Below the pieces are notes generated by a model, which saw only the letters and a list, made by a program, of their open reading frames with translations, had not been told where the DNA came from and did no database searches. The position numbers and the translations under genes were made by a program. Shown here one piece after another: positions 19,266 to 28,259 of a stretch of DNA of 48,615 bases (positions within the stretch are counted from its first letter, which is position 1; each line of letters starts with the position of its first letter). The DNA is from Candidatus Aquabacterium excrementipullorum (GTDB lineage: Bacteria > Pseudomonadota > Gammaproteobacteria > Burkholderiales > Burkholderiaceae_C). The DNA is taken from NCBI GenBank assembly GCA_019112875.1, contig DXIO01000037.1, forward strand, positions 1 to 48,615. The letters are read 5' to 3'.

Positions 19266-22200
19266 ATGAATCTTTCCCGTCCGTTCATCGTGCGGCCGGT
19301 GGCCACGGCGCTGCTCATGCTGGCGCTGTTGATCTCCGGCTTGCTGGCCTGGCGGCAGTTGCCCGTGTCGGCGCTGCCGCAGGTCGATGTGCCCATCATC
19401 CAAGTCTTCACCTTCCAGCCGGGCGCGAGCCCCGACGTGACGGCCCGCACCATCACCGCGCCACTGGAGCGTCGTCTGGGCCAGATCCCGGGCTTGGCGC
19501 AGATGTCGTCCACCAGTGCGGCCGGCGCCTCGGTGATCACCTTGCAGTTCGCGCTGGAGGTGGACCTGGGCGTGGCCGAACAGGAGGTGCAGGCCGCGCT
19601 GAACACGGCCGCCAGCCTGCTGCCGGAAGACCTGCCCACGCCGCCGATCTACCGCAAGGTGAATCCGGCGGACGCGCCGATCCTGACACTGGCGATCACC
19701 TCATCCACCTTGCCTTTGCCCAAGGTGCATGACCTGGTCGATTCGCGCATCGCGCAGAAGCTGTCGCAACTGCCGGGCGTGGGCCTGGTGAGCCTGGCGG
19801 GCGGGCAGCGCCCAGCCTTGCGCGTGCAGGTGCAGCCGGCCGCGCTGGCCTCGCACCAACTCAGCCTGGAGGATGTGCGCAAGGCCATCGCGGGCGCCAA
19901 CAGCAACCAGCCCAAGGGCAGCTTCGACGGGCCTTTTCGCTCGACCATGCTGGACGCCAATGACCAGATCCGGTCGACCGATGACTACCGCCGCCTGATC
20001 TTGGCCTGGCGCGATGGCGCGCCGCTGCGCCTGGGCGATGTGGCCACCATCGTCGATGGCGCCGAGGACCGCTTCGTGGGCGCCTGGGCCGACGACGCGC
20101 CCGCCGTGCTCGTGAACGTGCAGCGCCAGCCCGGTGCCAACGTGATCGCCGTGGCCGACCGCGTGCGCGAGTTGCTGCCGCAGCTCACCGCCACCATGCC
20201 CGCCGCCGTCGAGGTGGCCGTGCTGACCGACCGCACCGGCAGCATCCGCGCCTCGGTGCACGACGTGCAGAAGGAGCTGGTCTTCGCGTGCGCGCTGGTG
20301 GTGATGGTGACCTTCCTGTTCCTGCGCAACCTGCCGGCCACCGTGATCCCGGGCGTGGCCGTGCCGTTGTCGCTGGTGGGCACCTTCGGCGTGATGCTGC
20401 TGGCCGGTTTCTCGCTCAACAACCTCAGCCTGATGGCGCTGACGATCGCCACCGGCTTCGTGGTCGACGATGCCATCGTGATGCTGGAGAACGTGGCGCG
20501 CCACCGCGAGGCCGGCGCATCGAAGCTTGAAGCGGCATTGAAGGGGGCTTCCGAGATCGGCTTCACGCTCGTCTCGCTGACCGTGTCGCTGGTGGCCGTG
20601 CTGATCCCGCTGCTCTTCATGGGCGATGTGGTGGGGCGCCTGTTCCACGAATTCGCGGTGACGCTGGCCGTGGCCATCGGCCTGTCGCTGGTGGTCTCGC
20701 TCACGCTCACGCCGATGATGTGCGCGCGCATGCTGCCGGCCATGCCGCACGACGCGTCCAAGCCCGACTGGATGGACCGCATCGTGGCGCGCTATGGCCA
20801 GGGTCTCGACTGGGTGCTGGCCCGCCAGCCGCTGGCCATGGGCGCCATGCTGGCCACCGTGGTGCTGACCGCGCTGCTGTACGCCTGGGTGCCCAAGGGC
20901 TTCTTCCCGGTGCAGGACAGCGGCGTGGTGCAGGCCGTGACCGAAGCGCCGCAGAGCGTGTCCTTCGGCACCATGGCCAAGCGCCAGCAGGCCCTGGTCG
21001 CCGAGATCCTGACGGACCCGGACGTGGCCAGCCTGTCGTCCTTCATCGGGGTCGATGGTGGCAATGCCAGCCTCAACAGCGGGCGCATGCTGATCAATCT
21101 TAAGCCGCATGGCGAGCGCTCGGCTTCGGTGCAAGAGGTGATCGAGCGCCTGCGCCAACGCATCCCGCAAGTGCAGGGCATCACGGCCTGGTTCCAGCCC
21201 GTGCAGGAGCTGAGCATGGAAGACCGCGTGAGCCGCACGCAGTACCAGCTCACGCTGACCGCGCCCGAAGGCGCCGTGCTGGACGAGTGGGTGCCCCGCC
21301 TGGTCGAACGCCTGCGCGCGCGGCCCGAGCTGGCCGATGTGGCCAGCGACCTGCAAAGCCAAGGCTTGCAGGCCCATGTGGAGATCGACCGCGATGCTGC
21401 CGCGCGCCTGGGCGTGAGCGTGGCCGACATCGCGACCGCCTTGCGCAACGCCTTCGGCCAGCGCCAGGTGGCCACGCTGTTCACGCAGGCCAGCCAGTAC
21501 CGCGTGGTGCTGGAGGTCGATCCCCAGCAAGCGCAGGGCCTGGAGGCCGTGCTCGACAGCTTCGTCTCCACGCCGGCCGGCACGCCCGTGCCGCTGGGCG
21601 CGGTGGCGCGCGTGACGCAGCGCTACGCGCCGCTGCTGGTCAGCCACCAGGGGCAGTTCCCGTCGGGCACCGTGTCCTTCAACCTGGCGGAGAGGCTGTC
21701 GTTGGGCGAGGCCGTGCAGGCCATTGATGATGAGCTGGCCAAACTGCAGATGCCCGCCAGCATCGATCACCGCTACCAGGGCGCCGCGCAGGCCTTTCGC
21801 GCCTCGCTGTCGAACACGCTGTGGCTGATCCTGGCGGCGGTGGTGACCATGTACATCGTGCTGGGCATCCTGTATGAAAGCATGATCCATCCGGTCACCA
21901 TCCTGTCCACCTTGCCCTCGGCCGCCGTGGGCGCGCTGCTGGCGCTGGTGCTCACCGGCCAGCCGCTCGATCTGATCGCCGTGATCGGCATCGTGCTGCT
22001 GATCGGCCTGGTCAAGAAGAACGGGATCATGATGGTGGACTTCGCGCTCGATGCGCAGCGCAGGCAGGGCCTGTCGCCAACCGAGGCCATCCGCCAGGCC
22101 GCGTTGCTGCGCTTCAGGCCCATCCTGATGACAACGCTGGCCGCGCTGGTAGGCGCGATCCCGCTGATGCTGGCCCAGGGCTCGGGTGCCGAGTTGCGCC

Positions 22201-22352
22201 AGCCGCTGGGCCTGGTGATGGTGGGTGGGCTGCTGGTCAGCCAGGTGCTCACGCTGTTCACCACGCCGGTGGTCTACCTGTTCTTCGATCGCCTGTCGCA
22301 GCGAAGGCAAGCGCGGGCCGGCGGCGATGTTCGCCAGGAGCCGGCGGCATGA
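19266..22352 (+). CDS. RND transporter permease, MdtB/MuxB-like
   Basis: 1028 residues, normal for hydrophobe/amphiphile RND pumps. The N-terminal helix with [14 protein letters not shown], two large periplasmic loops and twelve expected membrane helices are present. The proton-relay acidic pair is in [16 protein letters not shown]. It uses the proton gradient to expel substrates from periplasm or inner membrane. The two successive, related pump genes imply a heteromeric complex as in E. coli MdtBC and Pseudomonas MuxBC. Confidence 0.94.
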   Translation: MNLSRPFIVRPVATALLMLALLISGLLAWRQLPVSALPQVDVPIIQVFTFQPGASPDVTARTITAPLERRLGQIPGLAQMSSTSAAGASVITLQFALEVDLGVAEQEVQAALNTAASLLPEDLPTPPIYRKVNPADAPILTLAITSSTLPLPKVHDLVDSRIAQKLSQLPGVGLVSLAGGQRPALRVQVQPAALASHQLSLEDVRKAIAGANSNQPKGSFDGPFRSTMLDANDQIRSTDDYRRLILAWRDGAPLRLGDVATIVDGAEDRFVGAWADDAPAVLVNVQRQPGANVIAVADRVRELLPQLTATMPAAVEVAVLTDRTGSIRASVHDVQKELVFACALVVMVTFLFLRNLPATVIPGVAVPLSLVGTFGVMLLAGFSLNNLSLMALTIATGFVVDDAIVMLENVARHREAGASKLEAALKGASEIGFTLVSLTVSLVAVLIPLLFMGDVVGRLFHEFAVTLAVAIGLSLVVSLTLTPMMCARMLPAMPHDASKPDWMDRIVARYGQGLDWVLARQPLAMGAMLATVVLTALLYAWVPKGFFPVQDSGVVQAVTEAPQSVSFGTMAKRQQALVAEILTDPDVASLSSFIGVDGGNASLNSGRMLINLKPHGERSASVQEVIERLRQRIPQVQGITAWFQPVQELSMEDRVSRTQYQLTLTAPEGAVLDEWVPRLVERLRARPELADVASDLQSQGLQAHVEIDRDAAARLGVSVADIATALRNAFGQRQVATLFTQASQYRVVLEVDPQQAQGLEAVLDSFVSTPAGTPVPLGAVARVTQRYAPLLVSHQGQFPSGTVSFNLAERLSLGEAVQAIDDELAKLQMPASIDHRYQGAAQAFRASLSNTLWLILAAVVTMYIVLGILYESMIHPVTILSTLPSAAVGALLALVLTGQPLDLIAVIGIVLLIGLVKKNGIMMVDFALDAQRRQGLSPTEAIRQAALLRFRPILMTTLAALVGAIPLMLAQGSGAELRQPLGLVMVGGLLVSQVLTLFTTPVVYLFFDRLSQRRQARAGGDVRQEPAA

Positions 22353-22407
22353 CGCGTGTGCCCTTGCATGGCCGATGGCGCCTGGCGTGTGAGTCCGTCG
22401 GCACGCG

Positions 22408-25400
22408 ATGAACCTCGCCCGCCTTTTCATCCGCCGCCCCGTGGCCTGCGCCCTGATCGCGCTAGCCGTGGTGCTGGCCGGCCTGCTCAGCTGGCGGCTG
22501 CTGCCGGTGGCGCCGCTGCCGCAGGTGGATTTCCCGGTCATCACGGTGAATGCCAGCCTGCCTGGGGCCAGCCCCGACAGCATGGCGGCCACCGTGGCCA
22601 CGCCGCTGGAACGGGCGCTGGGCAGCATCGCCGGGGTCAACGCCATCACCTCGTCGAGCAACCAGGGCGCCACCGAGGTGCGGCTGGAGTTCGACCTGGA
22701 CCGCAATGTCGATGAGGCCGCGCGCGAGGTGCAGGCCGCCATCAATGCGGCGCGCGGCCAGTTGCCATCGGGCATGCCGGGCAACCCGTCGTACCGCAAG
22801 GTCAACCCCTCGCAAGCGCCCATCCTGGGTCTGGCCGTGGCCTCGCCCAACCTGCCACCCAGCCAGCTGTACGACATCGCGTCGACCGTGCTGGCGCAGA
22901 AGCTGTCGCAACTGGCCGGTGTCGGCGAGGTCAGCGTGAGCGGCGCCTCGCTGCCGGCCGTGCGCGTGCAGCTCGATGCCGATGCGCTGATGCACCACGG
23001 CCTCTCGCCCGACCAGGTGCGCCAAGCCCTGGCCAACGCCAATGCGCAGCAGGCCTGGGGCGCGGTGGAGCAGGGCGATCGCCACTGGCAGATCCACCTG
23101 GCCGATCCACTGCGCACCGCGAAGGATTTCAGCGGCCTGATCGTGCGCGAGCAGGGTGGGGCGGTGGTGCGCCTGTCGGATGTCGCCGAGGTGGTCGATG
23201 CCACCGAGGACCGCTACAGCGGCGGTTTCCACAACGACAAGCCGGCCGTGCTGCTGCTGGTCAGCCGGCGCGCGGGTGCCAACATCGTCGAGACCATCGA
23301 TGCGATCCGTGCCCAACTGCCCTCCCTGCAGGCCCTGATGCCCGCCGACACCTCGCTCACCGTGGTGATGGACCGCTCGCCCGGCATCCGCGCCACCCTG
23401 CGCGATGCCCAGCTCACGCTGGGCGTGTCGGCCGTGCTGGTGGTGCTGGTGGTGTGGCTGTTCCTGGGCAGTGCGCGCGCGGCGCTGGTGCCCAGCCTGG
23501 CGATTCCGCTGTCGCTGGCCGGGGCCTTCGCGGTGATGTACCTGTGCGGCTTCTCGCTCAACAACCTGTCGCTGATGGCGCTGATCGTGGCCACCGGCCT
23601 GGTGGTGGACGACGCCATCGTGGTGCTGGAGAACATCGAGCGCCACATCGAGGCCGGCCTGTCGCCTGTGCGTGCAGCGCTGCGTGGCGCGCGCGAGGTG
23701 GGCTTCACGCTGATCGCGATGAACGGCTCGCTGATGGTGATCTTCATCGCCATCCTGTTCATGGGCGGGTTGGTGGAGCGGCTGTTCCGCGAGTTCTCGG
23801 TCACGCTGGTGGGCGTGATGGCCGTGTCGCTGACGGCCTCGCTGACGCTCACGCCCGCGCTGTGCGCGCACTGGCTGCGTTCTCGGGCCAGTGATCTGCA
23901 GGCGGCGCCCGTTGATGATGAAAACGAAGGCGCCACCCGCCACGGTCTGCCGGCAAGCGCACGCCGTCAGGCCCTGAGCCTGCAGGCCTTCATGGCGCGC
24001 GTCGGCCCCGCGATGTTCGAGCGTCTGCGCGCCACCTACGCCCGTACCCTGCACTGGGCCCTGGGCCATGTCGCCGTCGCGTTGACCCTGCTGGCCGTGG
24101 TCGTTGGCTTGAACGTCTACCTGTACATCGCCATCCCCAAGGGCCTGCTGCCGCCGCAGGACACGGGCCAGATCGGCGGCCTGGTGCGCGGCGACGATGG
24201 CTTCTCCTTCCAGGTCATGCAGCCCAAGATCGAGGCCTTCCGTCAGGCCGTGCTGGCCGACCCCGCCGTGCAGGACGTGACCGGCACCAGCGGTGGCCGC
24301 GGCGGGCTGAGCAACTCGTGGCTGCGTGTGCGCCTGAAGCCGCTGGCCGAGCGTGGCGTATCGGCGCACGAGGTGGTGCAGCGCCTGCGCGCCAAGGCGC
24401 CCCAGGTGCCCGGCGGCATCCTGCTGATCAACGTGGACCAGGACATCCGCCTGAACTCGCCGTTCGGCCAGAGCGAGCAGATGCTGGTGCTGCTGTCCGA
24501 CGACCTGAGCGTGCTGCGCCCCTGGTCGCGCAAGGTGGCCGCCGCGATGAAGGAGATGCCCGAGCTGGTCGATGTCGAGAGCGATTCGGGCGAGGCCGCG
24601 CAGCAACTCATCCTGCACATCGACCGCGAGACCGCGCGCCGCCTGGGCGTGGACATGGCCCTGGTGGCCACCGTGCTCAACAACGCTTTCTCGCAGCGCC
24701 AGGTGGCCACGCTGTTCGACCCGATGAACCAGTACCGCGTGGTGATGGAGTTCTCGCCGCGTTACACCCAGCGCCCCGAGGCCCTGGCTGACCTGCAGGT
24801 GCTGACCAGCACCGGCGCCCGCGTGCCGCTGAGCGCCTTCACCACCTGGCGCTACGGCCTGTCCGCTGACCGCGTGTACCACGATGGCCAGTTCGCCGCT
24901 GCCGCCGTGGGCTATGCACTGGCCCCTGGCATCACCGCGCGCCAGGCCGAGCAGGCCATCGACGCGACCATGGCCAGGCTGATGGTGCCGGCCAGCGTGC
25001 ACGCCCGCGTGGGCGGCGAGAACCGTGGCTTCGGCAATGCGCTCAAGCAGCAGCCCTGGCTGCTGGTGGGTGTGGTGCTGGCCGTCTACCTGGTGCTGGG
25101 CGTGCTGTACGAAAGCACCTTGCACCCCTTGAGCATCCTGTCCACCTTGCCCTCGGCCGGCGTGGGCGCGCTGCTGGCCTTGCGCCTGACGGGTGGCGAG
25201 TTCAACCTCATCGCGCTGCTCGGCCTGTTCCTGCTGATCGGCATCGTGATGAAGAACGCGATCCTGATGGTGGATGTGGCCCTGCACAACGAGCGCCGGC
25301 TGGGCCTGGCGCCGCGCCAGGCCATCCACCAGGCCGCCGTGCAGCGCCTGCGGCCCATCCTGATGACCAACCTGGCCGGCCTGCTGGGCGCCGTGCCGCT

Positions 25401-25647
25401 GGCCCTGGCCTTCGGCGAAGGCGCCGAGCTGCGCCGGCCACTGGGCATCGCCATCGTCGGCGGACTGGCCGTGAGCCAGTTGCTCACGCTGTACACCACG
25501 CCGGCGGTTTTCCTGGTGCTGGCGCGCTGGCGGCAGCGTGTGCTGGGGCGTTCCGCCGACGCCATGGCCGAGCATCCGGCCCGACGCGGTCAAGACACGC
25601 ACCACGGCGAGATCCCGCCCCTGGCCGAGGCGGCACCCAAGACATGA
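22408..25647 (+). CDS. RND transporter permease, MdtC/MuxC-like
   Basis: 1079 residues. It has the same architecture as the preceding pump, with MNLARLFIRRPVACALIAL at the N-terminus and the acidic pair in ATGLVVDDAIVVLENI. It is about 50 residues longer than usual. Residues ~491-528 (DLQAAPVDDENEGATRHGLP and onward) form a hydrophilic insert in the cytoplasmic loop between the two halves, and the C-terminus has a polar tail. The last four bases overlap the next start (ATGA, 25644-25647). Confidence 0.94.
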   Translation: MNLARLFIRRPVACALIALAVVLAGLLSWRLLPVAPLPQVDFPVITVNASLPGASPDSMAATVATPLERALGSIAGVNAITSSSNQGATEVRLEFDLDRNVDEAAREVQAAINAARGQLPSGMPGNPSYRKVNPSQAPILGLAVASPNLPPSQLYDIASTVLAQKLSQLAGVGEVSVSGASLPAVRVQLDADALMHHGLSPDQVRQALANANAQQAWGAVEQGDRHWQIHLADPLRTAKDFSGLIVREQGGAVVRLSDVAEVVDATEDRYSGGFHNDKPAVLLLVSRRAGANIVETIDAIRAQLPSLQALMPADTSLTVVMDRSPGIRATLRDAQLTLGVSAVLVVLVVWLFLGSARAALVPSLAIPLSLAGAFAVMYLCGFSLNNLSLMALIVATGLVVDDAIVVLENIERHIEAGLSPVRAALRGAREVGFTLIAMNGSLMVIFIAILFMGGLVERLFREFSVTLVGVMAVSLTASLTLTPALCAHWLRSRASDLQAAPVDDENEGATRHGLPASARRQALSLQAFMARVGPAMFERLRATYARTLHWALGHVAVALTLLAVVVGLNVYLYIAIPKGLLPPQDTGQIGGLVRGDDGFSFQVMQPKIEAFRQAVLADPAVQDVTGTSGGRGGLSNSWLRVRLKPLAERGVSAHEVVQRLRAKAPQVPGGILLINVDQDIRLNSPFGQSEQMLVLLSDDLSVLRPWSRKVAAAMKEMPELVDVESDSGEAAQQLILHIDRETARRLGVDMALVATVLNNAFSQRQVATLFDPMNQYRVVMEFSPRYTQRPEALADLQVLTSTGARVPLSAFTTWRYGLSADRVYHDGQFAAAAVGYALAPGITARQAEQAIDATMARLMVPASVHARVGGENRGFGNALKQQPWLLVGVVLAVYLVLGVLYESTLHPLSILSTLPSAGVGALLALRLTGGEFNLIALLGLFLLIGIVMKNAILMVDVALHNERRLGLAPRQAIHQAAVQRLRPILMTNLAGLLGAVPLALAFGEGAELRRPLGIAIVGGLAVSQLLTLYTTPAVFLVLARWRQRVLGRSADAMAEHPARRGQDTHHGEIPPLAEAAPKT

Positions 25648-27125
25648 CATCACCGATGACCCGATCCCGCCTGTTCTCCACGGCTTCGGCCGCCGCGATG
25701 GCTGCTGCAGCGATGGCCTTGCTGACAGGCTGCGCCAGCGGTCCCGCCCACCCGCCGCCGTCGCCCGCCTTGTCCGAAGCTGCAGCGACTGCCTTCAAGC
25801 ACCAGGCCGGCTGGCAACCCTTGAGCAAGATGGCGCCAGGCGCCATCTCCTCCGCCACCGAACCCTGGTGGCGCGTCTTCAACGACGCAGAGCTGGACAG
25901 GTTGATGCAGACCGCCAGTGCCGGCAACCTCGACATCGCCCAAGCCACCGCGCGCGATCGCCAGGCCCGCGCCCTGTGGCGCCAGGCTGGCGCGATCCGC
26001 AGTCCGCAGCTGGGCGTGTCCGCCTCGGCGCTGCGCACCGAATCTTCCAGCGCGAGCGGCGACACCACCTACACCGCCGGCCTGCAAGCCAGTTGGGCGC
26101 TCGACCTCTGGGGCCGCCTCGCCCGCGCGCAGGACGCCGCCAGCGCCAATGCTCAAGCCACGATGGCCGACGTGGCCGCCGCCCGCCTGAGCACCCAGCT
26201 CAGCCTGGCCGAGCAGTACTGGCGCCTGCGCGTGATCGATCGGCAACTCGCCTTGCTGGACCGCACCCTGGCCGCCTACGAGCGCTCGCTGCAGCTCACC
26301 CGGCACCAGTACGACGCGGGCCTGGCCGCGCGCGCCGACGTGATCCAGGCCGAAACACAGTGGCAGACCCTGCGCGCCCGCGTGCACGACCTGCAGCTGC
26401 AGCGCGCCCTGCACGAGCACGCCCTGGCCGTGCTGAGCGGCCAGGCCCCCGCCGACCTGTCCCTGCCAGTGGCCGCCAACGCGCTGCCCGCCGTGCCCGT
26501 GGCGCCCCCGCAGATGCCCTCGCTGCTGCTCACGCGCCGCCCCGACGTGGTGGCGGCCGAGCGCCGCGTGGCCCAGGCCAACGCGCAGATCGGCGTGGCG
26601 CAGGCCGCCTGGTGGCCCGACATCACCCTGGGCGCCACGGCCGGCGGCAGCGGCCCGCGCCTGGGCTCGCTGTTCAGCGCCCCTTGGCGCACCTGGTCGC
26701 TGGGCCCCGCGCTGGCCGCCACCCTGCTTGACGGCGGCCAGCGCCGCGCCGGTGTCGATGCGGCCGAGGCCCGCTACGAGGAAACCGTCGCCGCCTACCG
26801 CCAGGCCGTGCTGACCAGCCTGCGTGAGGTCGACGACGCCCTGGCCGCCCTGCAGCAGCTGGCCGCCAAGGCCGAGCAGCAGGCCCGCCTGGTGGCCCTG
26901 GCCGAAGAGAACGAGCGCGTCGTGAGCACCCGCTACCGCGCCGGCATGGTCGGCTTCCTGGAGGTGGTGGTGGCCCAGAACCTGACCCTGGAAAGCCAGC
27001 GCACCGCCCTGGACGTGACCGCAGAACGCCTGGTGGCCAGCGTGCGCCTGATCGCCGCGCTGGGTGGCGGCTGGCAGGGCGTGCCGGACGCCGCCGCCCC
27101 CGCCTCTTCGGACGGCGGGATGTAA
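25644..27125 (+). CDS. Outer-membrane efflux channel lipoprotein, NodT/OprM family
   Basis: 493 residues. Its signal peptide ends in the lipobox LLTGC, so the mature N-terminal Cys should be acylated. Two repeats of the outer-membrane efflux domain are seen: WWRVFNDAELDRLMQTASAGN with helical regions, then LLTRRPDVVAAERRVAQANAQIG and VSTRYRAGMVGFLEVV. The trimeric channel completes the adaptor/RND/RND tripartite system. ATG 25644 overlaps the pump stop; ATG 25656 is an alternative. No terminator is evident before gmk. Confidence 0.94.
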   Translation: MTSPMTRSRLFSTASAAAMAAAAMALLTGCASGPAHPPPSPALSEAAATAFKHQAGWQPLSKMAPGAISSATEPWWRVFNDAELDRLMQTASAGNLDIAQATARDRQARALWRQAGAIRSPQLGVSASALRTESSSASGDTTYTAGLQASWALDLWGRLARAQDAASANAQATMADVAAARLSTQLSLAEQYWRLRVIDRQLALLDRTLAAYERSLQLTRHQYDAGLAARADVIQAETQWQTLRARVHDLQLQRALHEHALAVLSGQAPADLSLPVAANALPAVPVAPPQMPSLLLTRRPDVVAAERRVAQANAQIGVAQAAWWPDITLGATAGGSGPRLGSLFSAPWRTWSLGPALAATLLDGGQRRAGVDAAEARYEETVAAYRQAVLTSLREVDDALAALQQLAAKAEQQARLVALAEENERVVSTRYRAGMVGFLEVVVAQNLTLESQRTALDVTAERLVASVRLIAALGGGWQGVPDAAAPASSDGGM

Positions 27126-27228
27126 AATGCCGCGCTTCATCGGTCGCTCAACCCTTGCGGCAGGGCGCCGATAACGAGACGAAGCAACTCATCCTGCGGC
27201 CAGGCCGCCCCGAAAGGTGCCCACCACC

Positions 27229-27849
27229 ATGGACTACCCAGGCAATCTGTTCGTGGTCGCCGCGCCCAGCGGCACCGGCAAATCCACGCTGGTCAAAGCC
27301 CTGCTGGAGCTCGATTCGCGCCTGCAGGTCTCCGTCTCGCACACCACCCGGCCCCCGCGCGGCCAGGAAAAGGACGGCCGCGAATATTGGTTCATCAGCG
27401 AGCCGGATTTTCGCGCCAAGGTCGAGCACGGCGATTTCTTCGAGTGGGCCGAGGTGCATGGCAATCTGTACGGCACCTCCCGCCAGGCCATCGAGGAGCG
27501 CATCAAGGGCGGCGAGGATGTGGTGCTGGAGATCGACTGGCAGGGCGCCCTGCAGATCAAGAAGATCTTCCCCAACGCCATCCTGATCTTCATCCTGCCG
27601 CCCAGCTACGAAGAGCTGCTGCAGCGCCTGAACCGCCGCGGCGAGGACACGCAGGATGTGATCGACCTGCGCATGACCAACGCCCGCACCGAAGTCAACC
27701 AGGCCCGCCACTTCGATTTCATCGTGGTCAATGCCCTGTTCGAATCGGCTTTGTTCGACCTGAAAACCATTGTTCACGCGCAGCGGTTAAAATACGCTGC
27801 CCAGCGCCGCAACAAGTCGGGCGTGTTCCAGGCTCTGAACCTGCTGTAA
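27229..27849 (+). CDS. gmk: Guanylate kinase
   Basis: 206 residues from ATG 27229 ([10 protein letters not shown]), with gaaagg at 27212-27217 as ribosome-binding site; a GTG at 27217 overlaps that site and is unlikely. The P-loop is APSGTGKST at 12-20, followed by [19 protein letters not shown] for GMP binding and the RxxGR-type lid near RLNRRGED. It phosphorylates GMP to GDP and, with spoT nearby, links to guanine nucleotide and ppGpp pools. It probably forms a transcript with rpoZ. Confidence 0.97.
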   Translation: MDYPGNLFVVAAPSGTGKSTLVKALLELDSRLQVSVSHTTRPPRGQEKDGREYWFISEPDFRAKVEHGDFFEWAEVHGNLYGTSRQAIEERIKGGEDVVLEIDWQGALQIKKIFPNAILIFILPPSYEELLQRLNRRGEDTQDVIDLRMTNARTEVNQARHFDFIVVNALFESALFDLKTIVHAQRLKYAAQRRNKSGVFQALNLL

Positions 27850-27902
27850 CGCCTACCGATCCTGCCGCTCCGGCACCCGAACCGATCCCTTTGGAGACCA
27901 CC

Positions 27903-28106
27903 ATGGCCCGCATCACCGTCGAAGACTGCCTGCAGAAGATCCCCAACCGCTTCCAGCTGGTCCTGGCCGCCACCTACCGCGCCCGCATGCTGAGCCAGGG
28001 CCACACGCCCAAGATCGAATCGCGCAACAAGCCCGGCGTGACCGCCCTGCGCGAGATCGCCGCCGGCCAGGTCGGGGTTGAAATGCTGCGCAAGGTCCCG
28101 ACCTGA
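27903..28106 (+). CDS. rpoZ: RNA polymerase omega subunit
   Basis: 67 residues, typical of betaproteobacterial omega. [20 protein letters not shown] and ARMLSQGH are diagnostic. Omega stabilises the beta-prime subunit and forms part of a ppGpp-binding site on RNA polymerase, which fits its place between gmk and spoT. The ATG has ggagacc upstream and a clear terminator follows the stop. Confidence 0.97.
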   Translation: MARITVEDCLQKIPNRFQLVLAATYRARMLSQGHTPKIESRNKPGVTALREIAAGQVGVEMLRKVPT

Positions 28107-28165
28107 TCCCTGCAGGGACGGCGCACGGCCTTGTGGCCGGCACGCTGCCCTTTGCCCCACACAAG

Positions 28166-28185
28166 CCCGCCACTGGCGGGTTTTT
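28166..28185 (+). terminator. Rho-independent terminator after rpoZ
   Basis: Stem cccgcc / ggcggg with loop act, followed by five T. It separates gmk-rpoZ from spoT. Confidence 0.85.
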
Positions 28186-28259
28186 GCGTTTGAAGTTCCC
28201 CGGTACGGTCCTGGCACGCCCCGCGTCATGGATGTTGCAGACGCGCTAAAGTTAGCACC

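Noticed and set aside
19701-23204. Very long open frame (about 1167 codons) antisense to the RND pumps, and a similar one at 22462-25653
   Set aside because: Both are mirror frames of strongly conserved RND genes. Their translations are His/Gln/Gly/Arg-rich with no domain, the usual effect of high third-position GC.
10622-27137. Short direct repeat atgccgc near both ends of the iron island, as a possible insertion footprint
   Set aside because: Seven bases recur by chance many times in GC-rich DNA, and no transposase or integrase is present.
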